The notes below the pieces were generated by a model that was given only the letters and a program-made list of their open reading frames with translations, did not search any database and was not told where the DNA came from. From Streptococcus parasanguinis (GTDB lineage: Bacteria; Bacillota; Bacilli; Lactobacillales; Streptococcaceae), in assembly GCF_001074805.1 (NCBI RefSeq), contig NZ_JUPI01000052.1, positions 1 to 39,315 on the forward strand: DNA of 39,315 nucleotides, given 5' to 3'. Below are positions 1 through 8,101 of the stretch, piece by piece. Position numbers and translations under genes: made by a program. The stretch's first letter is position 1. Each line of letters opens with the position of its first letter.

Positions 1-1
1 A

Positions 2-2332
2 GAGTCTTTGGTACAAGAATCTGTATCGATTAGTAACTCAGAATCGCAATCAAAAGCAACTTCTGAATTAGCATCTAAGAGTGAGTCTGAAAAAGCATCA
101 CAATCTGTTTCGTTGAGTCAGTCGGTATCCTTATCTAATTTGGTATCCAAATCAGTTTCTGTGTCTCAATCGCAGTCAACATCGGCGGTTGGATCGGAGA
201 AAGTGGTTTCTCAACTGATTTCCTTGTCGCAATCTATTTCGATGAGTCAATCTGAATCACTGGTTCAAGCCTCAGTTTCGGCAAGCCAATCAGAGTCCTT
301 GGTACAAGAGTCGGTTTCAGCGAGTCAATCAGAGTCCTTGGTACAGGCCTCAGTATCTGCCAGTCAATCAGAGTCCTTGGTACAAGCCTCGGTTTCGTTA
401 AGTGAATCAATTTCATTGGTTCAAGCATCCGTTTCAGCTAGTGAATCAGAGTCGTTGGTTCAGGAATCTGTATCTGCCAGTCAATCCGAGTCGTTGGTAC
501 AAGCGTCCGTTTCAGCGAGCCAATCAGACTCGCAGGTTCAAACCTCAGTTTCAGTGAGTCAATCAGAGTCCTTGATTCAAGCCTCAGTTTCGGCAAGTGA
601 ATCAAATTCATTGGTTCAAGCATCCGTTTCTGCAAGTCAATCAGACTCGTTGGTACAAGCGTCCGTTTCTGCAAGCCAGTCGGAGTCGTTGGTACAAGCA
701 TCAGTCTCAGCCAGTCAATCAGACTCGCTGGTTCAGGCATCTGTATCGTCTAGCAAATCCGAGTCTTTGGTTCAGACATCGGTTTCTGCAAGTCAATCAG
801 AGTCGTTGGTTCAGGCATCTGTATCGGCCAGCCAATCAGAATCACTGGCACAAGAATCAGTTTCAGCTAGTCAGTCAGACTCGTTGGTGCAAGCGTCCGT
901 TTCTGTTAGCCAGTCTGATTCGCTGGTCCAAGCCTCGGTTTCAGCTAGTCAATCAGAGTTATTGGTTCAGGCCTCTGTATCTGCCAGTCAATCAGAGTCA
1001 TTGGTGCAAGCATCCGTTTCAGTGAGTCAATCACAATCTACTTCTGATGTCGAATCTAAGTCTCAAAATACAGAATCTATGTCCTTTTCTCGTTCTGATT
1101 CAATGAGTCAGTCGGAATCGCAAGTATCGACTGATTTGCAATCAACATCATTGAGTCAATCAGAATCGTTAGTGCGAGAGTCTGTTTCAGCTAGTGAATC
1201 CGACTCGTTGGTTCAGGCCTCGGTTTCGGTAAGTGAATCAAATTCATTGGTTCAAGAATCAGTTTCAGTGAGCCAGTCTAGTTCGCAGGTACAAGAGTCA
1301 GTCTCAGCGAGTCAGTCCGAGTCCTTGATTCAAACATCCGTTTCAGCGAGCCAATCCGACTCGTTGGTTCAGGCCTCAGTCTCCGCCAGTCAATCAGAAT
1401 CGCAATCAAAAGTAGCTTCTGAATCAGCATCTAAGAGTGAGTCTGAAAAAGCCTCGAAATCTGTTTTGTTTAGTCAGTCGGTATCCTTATCTAATTTAGC
1501 GTCTAGATCTATTTCTATGTCTCAATCGCAGTCAACATCGGCGGTTGGATCGGAGGAAGTGGTTTCTCAACTGATTTCCTTGTCGCAATCTATTTCGATG
1601 AGCGAAAAGCTGTCTGAATCTGTTTCAATGAGTCAATCCGAATCCTTGGTTCAAGCTTCGATTTTGGCAAGTCAATCAGACTCACTGGTACAAGCGTCGA
1701 TTTCAGCGAGCCAGTCGGAGTCACAAGTTCAAGAGTCGATTTCTTCAAGTCAATCAGATTCGTTAGTTCAAGCTTCTGCCTCAACAAGCGAATCAGCTTC
1801 AACTTCTGATGTCGTAGCTGCATCGCAGGTTTCAGAGTCTGGATCATTCTCTCGATCCGTTTCTGAGAGTCTATCTGCTTCACAATGGACATCCTATTCA
1901 GAATCTCTAGCGTCAACATCTGTTTCAAAATCTGACTCCTATAGCCAATCAGCTTCACTCCTTTCTTCAAGCGAATCGGCTTCAACGTCGATGCCAGTAT
2001 CTGAATTTCCTTTGACGAGTGTTTCAGATTCTAGAAGCGCATCATCGACAGAGAGTCAATCCTTATCGCAGGAAATTTCTGAATGGATTAGTGTGTCTTA
2101 TGCGTCAAGTTTCTCTGCTGTGACAAGTTCTTCGGAGTCTGTCGTGTCTTCGTTTGGCACCTCTTACTCAGAATCTCCATCAGACACAAGCTCGCTAACT
2201 GCAACGCATTCTTCCGGACCTGCTCTTCCAGAGACAGGTGCCCATCCTTCATCTAATATTCTTGCTACAGGAGCTTCCATTCTTCTGTCTGGATTAGCCC
2301 TTTTAGGAATCCGGAAAAAAGATAGCAAATAG
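2..2332 (+). CDS. Serine-rich repeat cell-wall adhesin (SRRP), C-terminal part
   Basis: This is the C-terminal 776 codons of a serine-rich repeat glycoprotein; the 5' end lies outside the window and the frame is open from base 2. Family members (GspB, SrpA, Fap1, PsrP) are O-glycosylated in the cytoplasm, exported by SecA2/SecY2 and anchored by sortase, and act as adhesins. The visible part is almost entirely Ser-rich. It contains three blocks of a 13-residue unit resembling ASVSASQSESLVQ (19, 5 and 3 units) and two copies of a 206-bp segment (41-246 and 1397-1602). A degenerate Ser/Thr stalk follows (about 1772-2220), then the sorting signal LPETG (2225-2239), a hydrophobic segment and the basic tail RKKDSK. 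The ligand-binding domain is not in view, so the target cannot be inferred. The accessory Sec genes directly downstream support the call. Confidence 0.95.
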   Translation, partial: ESLVQESVSISNSESQSKATSELASKSESEKASQSVSLSQSVSLSNLVSKSVSVSQSQSTSAVGSEKVVSQLISLSQSISMSQSESLVQASVSASQSESLVQESVSASQSESLVQASVSASQSESLVQASVSLSESISLVQASVSASESESLVQESVSASQSESLVQASVSASQSDSQVQTSVSVSQSESLIQASVSASESNSLVQASVSASQSDSLVQASVSASQSESLVQASVSASQSDSLVQASVSSSKSESLVQTSVSASQSESLVQASVSASQSESLAQESVSASQSDSLVQASVSVSQSDSLVQASVSASQSELLVQASVSASQSESLVQASVSVSQSQSTSDVESKSQNTESMSFSRSDSMSQSESQVSTDLQSTSLSQSESLVRESVSASESDSLVQASVSVSESNSLVQESVSVSQSSSQVQESVSASQSESLIQTSVSASQSDSLVQASVSASQSESQSKVASESASKSESEKASKSVLFSQSVSLSNLASRSISMSQSQSTSAVGSEEVVSQLISLSQSISMSEKLSESVSMSQSESLVQASILASQSDSLVQASISASQSESQVQESISSSQSDSLVQASASTSESASTSDVVAASQVSESGSFSRSVSESLSASQWTSYSESLASTSVSKSDSYSQSASLLSSSESASTSMPVSEFPLTSVSDSRSASSTESQSLSQEISEWISVSYASSFSAVTSSSESVVSSFGTSYSESPSDTSSLTATHSSGPALPETGAHPSSNILATGASILLSGLALLGIRKKDSK
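41..246 (+). repeat. 206-bp direct repeat, copy 1 (within the adhesin)
   Basis: This segment recurs at 1397-1602 without indels (constant offset 1356 bp, 452 codons). Both copies contain the uncommon residues TSAVGSE and VVSQLISLSQSISMS inside the Ser-rich region. Both precede an ESLVQ repeat block, which suggests duplication of a larger module. Confidence 0.9.
269..1009 (+). repeat. 39-bp tandem repeat array, block 1 (19 units)
   Basis: Nineteen contiguous units of 39 bp keep the reading frame. Each encodes a 13-residue unit close to ASVSASQSESLVQ. Variation is concentrated at unit position 1 (A, E or T) and at positions 6-9 (Q/E, S, E/D/N, S). Units abut without spacers, so copy number can change by recombination without a frameshift. 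Confidence 0.93.
1178..1372 (+). repeat. 39-bp tandem repeat array, block 2 (5 units)
   Basis: Five further units of the same 13-residue repeat. They lie between a non-repeat Ser-rich segment (about 1020-1160) and the second copy of the 206-bp duplicated segment. Confidence 0.9.
1397..1602 (+). repeat. 206-bp direct repeat, copy 2 (within the adhesin)
   Basis: Second copy of the segment at 41-246, with scattered substitutions and no length change. The stretch around 1531-1602 is nearly identical to copy 1, which suggests a recent duplication or gene conversion. Confidence 0.9.
1655..1771 (+). repeat. 39-bp tandem repeat array, block 3 (3 degenerate units)
   Basis: Three more diverged 13-residue units (ASILASQSDSLVQ, ASISASQSESQVQ, ESISSSQSDSLVQ). 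They follow the second 206-bp duplicate and lead into the non-repetitive stalk. Confidence 0.85.
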
Positions 2333-2371
2333 ATCAATAAAAGACCGGAATGAACCGGTCTTTTATTGATC
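2332..2371 (+). terminator. Intrinsic terminator after the adhesin gene
   Basis: A perfect 17-bp stem (2332-2348 with 2355-2371) and a 6-base loop begins at the last base of the adhesin stop codon. The 3' arm contains TCTTTTATT rather than a trailing U run. The symmetry would let it work in either direction. Confidence 0.85.
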
Positions 2372-2397
2372 TAGAATGTCTAAGAAGTTGTGAAATA

Positions 2398-2406
2398 TGT
2401 TATAAT
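2398..2406 (+). promoter_or_regulatory. Extended -10 promoter for gtf3
   Basis: TGTTATAAT is a perfect extended -10 element (TG at 2398-2399, TATAAT at 2401-2406). No good -35 is visible about 17 bases upstream, which is common for extended -10 promoters. A start near 2413 would give a leader of about 107 bases before the ATG at 2520. Confidence 0.65.
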
Positions 2407-2519
2407 GAATGAGGAAGTTTTCGTTGAAGAGTATGAAAAAAGTTGCTTTGTGAAAAGCCCAGTTTGCCTTCATATCTTCAGGAAATATGGGATAAAAAAA
2501 GAAGAGTCAGAGGAAAGAG

Positions 2520-3524
2520 ATGAAAATCCATTTTACAAATTTATTCGGGCAGTCTTCTCAGAGCGTGGCCCTGATGGCCCAAAACGATATCATGAATGTC
2601 GTTCGCGAGCTTGGGGTCAATGAATTAGGGATCTACTTTTATGATCATAGCAATGAACCAGCTAGTGAATTGAACTCGCGAATGGATGGGATTTTAGCAG
2701 GCGTTGCTTTTGGGGATATCGTTTTCGTTCAATCGCCTTCTTGGAATGGGATTGAGTGGGACCGCCGTTTGGTTGATAAGTTAAAACTCCTTCAAACCAA
2801 GTTGGTCATGTTTATCCACGATGTCCCACCGCTTATGTTTGAGAGTAATTATTACCTGATGCCCAACTATATCGACATGTACAATCAGAGTGATCTGGTC
2901 GTTGTTCCGTCAGAGCAAATGTACCATCGTCTAGTATCAGAAGGACTCACAGTGAAAAAATATGTGGTCCAAAAGTTGTGGGATTTGACCCATAGTTTGG
3001 ACCTCTATACTCCGCAATTTGAGAAAAAACTGATCTTCTCAGGAAATCCTTCACGTTTCCCACATATCATCGATTGGAAATATGAGACACCCCTTCATGT
3101 CTATACCGAACCGGTTGAAGGAGTCGATTATTCTAAGATCCATATGGAAGGCTGGCGAACCAAGCAAGAATTGCTTCTCGAGCTTTCCAAGGGTGGTTTT
3201 GGGCTTGTCTGGGGAAATTCTGAGAATCCTGAGGATGAGCGGGATTACTACAAAGAAAATATTTCCTACAAACTATCGACTTATCTATCTGCTGGTCTTC
3301 CAGTAGTAGTGCCAGACTATTTGTCAAATGCAGACTATATTCGAGACAAAGGGCTCGGCTTTGTAGCCTCCAGTCTTGAAGAAGCCAATCGTTTGGTCCA
3401 AGACTGTACAGAAGAAGAGTATGCTCAAATGGTCCGAAAGGCTCAATATACTTCTTATTTGATCCGCAATGGCTATTTTACAAAGAAATTATTTGTCGAT
3501 ACCATCATGGCTTTAGGAGAATAA
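2520..3524 (+). CDS. gtf3: SRRP glucosyltransferase Gtf3/Nss (GtfC family)
   Basis: A 334-residue cytoplasmic glycosyltransferase of the Gtf3/Nss type. In Fap1/SrpA-type systems this enzyme transfers glucose from UDP-glucose to the GlcNAc that GtfA/GtfB place on the adhesin. The sequence has a GT-B-like arrangement: an N-terminal domain opening with an HFTNLFGQSSQSVA segment, a central FIHDVPPLMF motif, and a C-terminal nucleotide-sugar half with GFGLVWG and YKLSTYLSAGLPVVVP. The ATG at 2520 is chosen for the strong upstream GAGGAAAGAG; an overlapping longer frame from 2390 is spurious. It sits alone between two terminators, and no further glycosyltransferase lies between it and secY2. The donor sugar is inferred from the family, not from visible residues. 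Confidence 0.9.
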   Translation: MKIHFTNLFGQSSQSVALMAQNDIMNVVRELGVNELGIYFYDHSNEPASELNSRMDGILAGVAFGDIVFVQSPSWNGIEWDRRLVDKLKLLQTKLVMFIHDVPPLMFESNYYLMPNYIDMYNQSDLVVVPSEQMYHRLVSEGLTVKKYVVQKLWDLTHSLDLYTPQFEKKLIFSGNPSRFPHIIDWKYETPLHVYTEPVEGVDYSKIHMEGWRTKQELLLELSKGGFGLVWGNSENPEDERDYYKENISYKLSTYLSAGLPVVVPDYLSNADYIRDKGLGFVASSLEEANRLVQDCTEEEYAQMVRKAQYTSYLIRNGYFTKKLFVDTIMALGE

Positions 3525-3540
3525 TATCCAAGTAAACAAG

Positions 3541-3571
3541 ATTCTTCAGATAAACATCTGAAGGATTTTTT
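3541..3571 (+). terminator. Intrinsic terminator after gtf3
   Basis: An 11-bp stem with one G-U pair (3541-3551 with 3556-3566), AAAC loop, followed by a run of T. It separates gtf3 from the secY2 operon. Confidence 0.85.
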
Positions 3572-3631
3572 GTTGAATACAGTACCAAATGGGGAATTTG
3601 AAATATTATCAAATATTAGTGACAAATGAGT

Positions 3632-3659
3632 TTGGAAAAGTCGCAAATTATGGTAAAAT
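3632..3659 (+). promoter_or_regulatory. Promoter for the secY2 operon
   Basis: Extended -10 TGGTAAAAT (TG at 3651-3652, TAAAAT at 3654-3659) with a moderate -35 TTGGAA at 3632-3637, spacer 16. The leader to the secY2 ATG would be roughly 80 bases. Confidence 0.6.
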
Positions 3660-3723
3660 AAGTTGAGATAAAATGCTCTAAAGGCACATATTAAAAGGCT
3701 ATTCCCCAGGTGGAAGAGTCAAA

Positions 3724-3765
3724 ATGAGTAAGAGAAAGTTTAAAAGAAATGTTAAAACGATCTGA
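3724..3765 (+). other. Possible 13-residue leader ORF overlapping the secY2 start
   Basis: A short frame reads MSKRKFKRNVKTI and stops at 3763-3765, inside secY2. It has a better ribosome-binding site (AGGTGGAAGAG just upstream) than the secY2 ATG at 3749. It could couple translation to secY2, or mark a start-site or frameshift ambiguity. There is no homology support, only position and ribosome-binding site. Confidence 0.35.
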
Positions 3766-4966
3766 AGTAGGAAAGAGATTTTGTTGGACGATATTTTTCG
3801 TCTTTATTTATGTTTTGGGAAGTAAAATTTCCTTGCCTTTTGTTGACTTATCAAAGGCCTTGAGACTCAATGAGGGAACGACAACGGGCTTGCAGCTCTC
3901 AAGCGCTGTGATGGGGGGAAACCTCCGCGGAATGTCGATCTTTTCGATCGGTCTATCCCCATGGATGTCTTCCATGATTTTGTGGCGGATGTTTACCGTT
4001 TCAAAACGATTTAACCTCGAAAAAACCAGCACGGAGATAGTGGAGCGACGAAAGATGTACGTGACCTTAGCGCTCGCCATCGTCCAGTCTTTGGCAGTGG
4101 CCATGTATCTCCCCTTGAAGACAGGGTTGAATCCCGGACTTGTCATTGCGGTCAATACCATGATTATGGTAGCCGGAGCCTTCTTTTTAGTTTGGCTCTC
4201 CGATCTAAATGCCGCTTTGGGGCTTGGAAGTTCTGTTGTGATCATGATGGCTGGGATGGTTATGTACCTGCCCGAAGACGTGATGCAGACCCTTTCAAAT
4301 GTCAATAATATCCCAGAAATCGCTTATGTTCTGGGCGTGATTTTCATCTTGATTTTTGTCTATGTGGCAGTCTTGGTGGAATATTCTAAGTACCAGATTC
4401 CTGTCAATAAATTAGGGATCCACAACAACTTGAAAAGTTATACTTTTTTGGATATCAAGCTCAACCCAGCAGGAGGGATGCCCTTCATGTACGCCATGAC
4501 CTTGGTGTCGATTCCTCAGTATGCCATGCTTTTGATCTTGTCTATGGATTCCAATGCCAAGTGGGCTGCTCATTTGGCCAAACACTTGGTGATGGGAGAT
4601 CCGATTTGGATCCTTCTTTACATTCTGATGATCGCCCTTCTCTCTTTTGCTTTTGCCTTTGTCAATGTGAACGGAGAAGAAATTGCAGATAAGATGATGA
4701 AGGCGTCCGAGTATATCGATCATGTCTATCCTGGAGCAGATACACGTCGCTATATCAATAAAATTGTGCTACGCTTGACGGTTTTTGGGACCTTGTATCT
4801 GATCCTCTTCACCGCGCTTCCTTTTTCTCTCTTGTTATGGGATAAAGATCTCTTGCGCTTGACCATGATTCCAGGAACCTTCCTCATGTTTGTCGGGATG
4901 ATTTACAATATCCGAGAAGAAATTCGTGCCCTTCGAGTGAATCAACGTTATACAAGAATATTCTAG
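3749..4966 (+). CDS. secY2: Accessory Sec translocase channel SecY2
   Basis: A 405-residue polytopic membrane protein, the dedicated SecY paralogue for SRRP export. It starts with a basic N-terminus and a first membrane segment (WTIFFVFIYVLGSKISLPF) aligned like SecY TM1. Many hydrophobic segments follow, compatible with 10 TM helices, and the end is basic and cytoplasmic (REEIRALRVNQRYTRIF). It is shorter than housekeeping SecY (about 430-440). It pairs with SecA2 and the SecE/SecG-like Asp4/Asp5 encoded downstream. The ATG at 3749 has only a weak Shine-Dalgarno and overlaps a small leader frame, so initiation may be coupled. It is the first gene of a run with almost no spacing: asp1 begins 8 bases after its stop. 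Confidence 0.93.
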   Translation: MLKRSEVGKRFCWTIFFVFIYVLGSKISLPFVDLSKALRLNEGTTTGLQLSSAVMGGNLRGMSIFSIGLSPWMSSMILWRMFTVSKRFNLEKTSTEIVERRKMYVTLALAIVQSLAVAMYLPLKTGLNPGLVIAVNTMIMVAGAFFLVWLSDLNAALGLGSSVVIMMAGMVMYLPEDVMQTLSNVNNIPEIAYVLGVIFILIFVYVAVLVEYSKYQIPVNKLGIHNNLKSYTFLDIKLNPAGGMPFMYAMTLVSIPQYAMLLILSMDSNAKWAAHLAKHLVMGDPIWILLYILMIALLSFAFAFVNVNGEEIADKMMKASEYIDHVYPGADTRRYINKIVLRLTVFGTLYLILFTALPFSLLLWDKDLLRLTMIPGTFLMFVGMIYNIREEIRALRVNQRYTRIF

Positions 4967-4974
4967 GAGTAACC

Positions 4975-6564
4975 ATGTATTATTTTGTACCAGCCTGGTA
5001 TGGAACGGACCGCATCTGGCAGCAAACAGCTACCCCTTGGTACTGGATGCGAGAGTCCATTGAATTTGACGATACCATTAATCAAGTTCGTATTTTTCAA
5101 GAAGCAGAAATGGATCGGATCTTATTGTTGCCTCAATATAGTCCGCAACTGCGCTATTTTTTGCACCGCCAAGATTTGTTAGAGACAGATGTGCTCTCGA
5201 TTTTTGATAAGATCCAACAGGTTCCGTCTGATTTGACTATGCGCCCAGTTCAGCTTCAGGACATCGAATGGCCGAGTGAGACCACTTTTTCCTATACTCC
5301 CTTTTTGGTGATGGCATTTCGAAAGGGCCACCACCTAGCAAAAATTGATATGGGGGTGGATGGGAACCTTCTCTCTTTGACCCGTTATAAGAATGACGAG
5401 ATCAGCTACATCGAGTACATAGATGATCGTGGCTTTATCTCTAGTAGAATCTACTACAATGAGGGAAAACCTTATTTCCAAGAGTATCTGAGTTTTGATG
5501 GGCAATGGGTTTTGAGAGAGATGTTGATAGAAGAGAACCACTCCGTCATGGTCAATGAAGCTTTCTTTCATGCCTTCAAAAAAGAAAGCTATGCCAATAT
5601 GGGAGAAGTTGTCGCTGAAAAAATGAAGGAGCAGCTAGCAACCTTGGTTCCAGGACGAGACCAGTTGGTTTTGGCAGCTCATCCAGCAAATTTGGCCTTT
5701 TTACAAGATACAGCAAGTAGCGTCAAAAAAGTCTTGTCTTTCTATGGGGATCGTCAGCCCTTGTCTGCCGAAAACTTTGCCCTCTATTTTGATATGATTG
5801 ATGCCCAGCTCTTGATTACAGATAGTGAAAAAACCAAAGAAGCGATTGGGAGCTTTTCCCCTAGCCTGGCTCAAAAGACACACCGGATTACCTCTTTTGA
5901 CTCCCGCCTTCGTTTGGGCTCTAGTCAGGAACGCAAGGAATCGAAGATTTACTTTTATGTCAACGAAGCCGAGCTCCCAAGTAAGAGCCAGCTCAAGAAG
6001 GTTCTGGAGGTCTTGGAGCAACATCCTTTATTTGAAGTTGTTTTTGCATTTTACAATGGCTCGCCGGAGCGTGTTAAGGAATTAGAAGGGCAACTCGAGG
6101 AATTGATCGCTAGCGAGCAGGACTTGCATCTGGTTCAATCACCAGCCCAAATGGAAGGGCTTGGGGAAAACCAGATTATCGATGAAGAGTCCGTACAAGA
6201 CGCACCGGACTATCGCTTTGTAGTTAAGAATTTTTCAAATGAAAATGACATTATTCAAGAGTTGGAAAAAACCCGCTTGATCGTAGATTTAAGCGAGGAA
6301 CCCAACCTCTACACGCAGATTGCAGGGATCTCTGCTGGGATTCCTCAGGTCAACCGCGTCCAGACAGAATATGTCGATCATTTGAAAAACGGCTATGTCT
6401 TATCAAAGGAAGACAAGGAATTAGAAAAGGCAATCACGCACTTCTTATTGGAATTGAAGCCCTGGAATGAGGCCTTGGTCTATTCAATCGAAAAAATTCA
6501 AGAATACACCGGTCAACGCTTGATCGAGAAATGGGAAGGATGGATGAAAGAACGTCATGGATAA
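4975..6564 (+). CDS. asp1: Accessory Sec system protein Asp1
   Basis: A 529-residue cytoplasmic protein of the Asp1/Gap1 family. In GspB and Fap1 systems Asp1-Asp3 form a complex that binds the adhesin precursor and couples its glycosylation to SecA2-dependent export; Asp1 has a glycosyltransferase-like (GT-B) fold that is not known to be catalytic. Features consistent with the family are the N-terminus MYYFVPAWYGTDRIWQ, two Rossmann-like halves, and the C-terminal TRLIVDLSEEPNLYTQIAGI / AGIPQVN segment that resembles a degraded GT-B donor site. TAGGAG just upstream sets the start. The stop overlaps asp2 by 8 bases, so the two are translationally coupled. Confidence 0.93.
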   Translation: MYYFVPAWYGTDRIWQQTATPWYWMRESIEFDDTINQVRIFQEAEMDRILLLPQYSPQLRYFLHRQDLLETDVLSIFDKIQQVPSDLTMRPVQLQDIEWPSETTFSYTPFLVMAFRKGHHLAKIDMGVDGNLLSLTRYKNDEISYIEYIDDRGFISSRIYYNEGKPYFQEYLSFDGQWVLREMLIEENHSVMVNEAFFHAFKKESYANMGEVVAEKMKEQLATLVPGRDQLVLAAHPANLAFLQDTASSVKKVLSFYGDRQPLSAENFALYFDMIDAQLLITDSEKTKEAIGSFSPSLAQKTHRITSFDSRLRLGSSQERKESKIYFYVNEAELPSKSQLKKVLEVLEQHPLFEVVFAFYNGSPERVKELEGQLEELIASEQDLHLVQSPAQMEGLGENQIIDEESVQDAPDYRFVVKNFSNENDIIQELEKTRLIVDLSEEPNLYTQIAGISAGIPQVNRVQTEYVDHLKNGYVLSKEDKELEKAITHFLLELKPWNEALVYSIEKIQEYTGQRLIEKWEGWMKERHG

Positions 6565-8101
6565 AAAACTACAGATACCCCATATTCTCCAAATCGGCTC
6601 AAGTAGCTGGCAGGATCAAATGGAACTTCCTGCTGGACTTGGCTGGCACTTTTTTCAAGCCACCGCTCTTCCATCGCTCAAAGACTATATGGAAGAAGAG
6701 GAAATCTCTAAATTTAAAGCCTTGATTCTAGAAAAGCCAGAAGATTTGTTGGCTTTAGGAGAAGACCTGACTTATTTTCAACCTTATACCGTTTTTTATG
6801 ACGAAAGCCGTAAGCTAGAGGCGCCTTCTGCAGAATTGGCCCACCTCTTAAGGCTTAAACAAGCGAGACCCTGGGATTTCTCAAACAAGCATCAATTTCT
6901 CTATGTTTTAGACCGCTTTTTATACGACAATCAATATGGGGATGCCTTTACGGTTCGTGACCTGCGAGTGAGACCTGACTTTGCTGGTCAGCAAACAGTC
7001 TTGGGGCAACATTTCCTCAAACTTGACGGAGCATACGGGGAAGAGTTTACGCCGATTGCTCAGTGGGTTTACAATTATGTGTATGACGCTAGCCGCCCCA
7101 TCAATTTTTGGTTGGAATACGAAAAAGATCCTAGCTGCCAGCTACAATTGCGGATCCAATTTTACCGCTTTGGTGCTCTGGGAGAGTGGGTCAAAGATGC
7201 AGTCTTTTCAGAAGAAGAGATGCAAGCGCCCTTAGAATTGGATGGAGCAGAACCTTATTATCTAGCTTTTTCGCTGGAGGCAAAAGGAGAGGGGACGCTT
7301 ACGATCGGAGCCTTACATAAGCGCTTGTCACATGGTCCTTTAGGAGAGATGACAGTAGGAGCTAAGACGCTACGGGACCACAAACGTCAAGAAATTTTTG
7401 CTTATTTCCATCCTGGCGATATGAAGCCCCCTTTAAACATTTACTTTTCTGGGTATCGTCCAGCCGAAGGATTTGAAGGGTTTGGGATGATGCGTGCTAT
7501 GGGTAGTCCCTTTATTCTCTTTTCTGACCCAAGACTGGAAGGTGGATCCTTTTATATGGGCTCAGAAGAATTAGAAAATCAAATCACAGCCTTTATTGAT
7601 CAGCACTTGGACTTGCTCGGCTTTGAGCCCAAAGATATGAATTTCTCAGGCTTGTCCATGGGGACCTTTGGTGCCCTTTACTATGGTGCTCTTTATTCTC
7701 CTCATGCGATCTTGGTTGGAAAACCCATTGTCAACCTGGGGGATGTCGCTGCCAATCTGAAATTTAAACGTCCAGATGAGTTTGGAACGTCTCTAGACAT
7801 GATGCAGTTGATCATCGGCCAAGTATCACAAGAAGGGATCGGTCAGCTCAATCAACGTTTCTGGGACCGGTTTGAAAAAGCGGACTTTAAGGATACCATT
7901 CTAGCCCTTGCCTATATGCGGGATGATGACTACGACCAGCAGGCCTATCCAGATATTTTAGAAGCCTTGTATGAATTACCGGTTCGTATTATCAGTACCA
8001 GCCGCGCTGGTCGACACAATGATGCGAGTGGTCCGATCATTGAGTGGTTTGTGACCCAGTACAAAGAAATCATGGAAAGAGACTTTGGAAGAAACCAATG
8101 A
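6557..8101 (+). CDS. asp2: Accessory Sec system protein Asp2 (adhesin O-acetyltransferase)
   Basis: A 514-residue protein of the Asp2/Gap2 family. Asp2 both supports transport and O-acetylates GlcNAc on the adhesin glycan, using an alpha/beta-hydrolase-type catalytic set. The nucleophile elbow GLSMG is visible with Ser367. A histidine in the fitting late position, His487 (GRHNDASG), is a good candidate general base; I have not assigned the acidic residue. The N-terminal half (to about residue 270) is a beta-rich region. The start overlaps asp1 by 8 bases, and its TGA stop overlaps the asp3 ATG (ATGA), so asp1-asp2-asp3 should be made in fixed ratio. All the visible catalytic residues are present, so the protein is probably active. 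Confidence 0.92.
   Translation: MDKKLQIPHILQIGSSSWQDQMELPAGLGWHFFQATALPSLKDYMEEEEISKFKALILEKPEDLLALGEDLTYFQPYTVFYDESRKLEAPSAELAHLLRLKQARPWDFSNKHQFLYVLDRFLYDNQYGDAFTVRDLRVRPDFAGQQTVLGQHFLKLDGAYGEEFTPIAQWVYNYVYDASRPINFWLEYEKDPSCQLQLRIQFYRFGALGEWVKDAVFSEEEMQAPLELDGAEPYYLAFSLEAKGEGTLTIGALHKRLSHGPLGEMTVGAKTLRDHKRQEIFAYFHPGDMKPPLNIYFSGYRPAEGFEGFGMMRAMGSPFILFSDPRLEGGSFYMGSEELENQITAFIDQHLDLLGFEPKDMNFSGLSMGTFGALYYGALYSPHAILVGKPIVNLGDVAANLKFKRPDEFGTSLDMMQLIIGQVSQEGIGQLNQRFWDRFEKADFKDTILALAYMRDDDYDQQAYPDILEALYELPVRIISTSRAGRHNDASGPIIEWFVTQYKEIMERDFGRNQ

Noticed and set aside
269-1009. CRISPR array
   Set aside because: The 39-bp units abut with no spacers, vary internally and are coding. No cas genes are present.
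234-1985. Antisense and alternate-frame ORFs inside the adhesin repeats
   Set aside because: Repeat composition leaves all frames open. Their products are repetitive Leu/Pro/Arg-rich strings with no ribosome-binding site, and the Ser-rich frame with LPETG is clearly the real one.
2390-2623. Short + strand ORF before gtf3
   Set aside because: It begins on the -10 element, lacks a ribosome-binding site and overlaps gtf3 in another frame.
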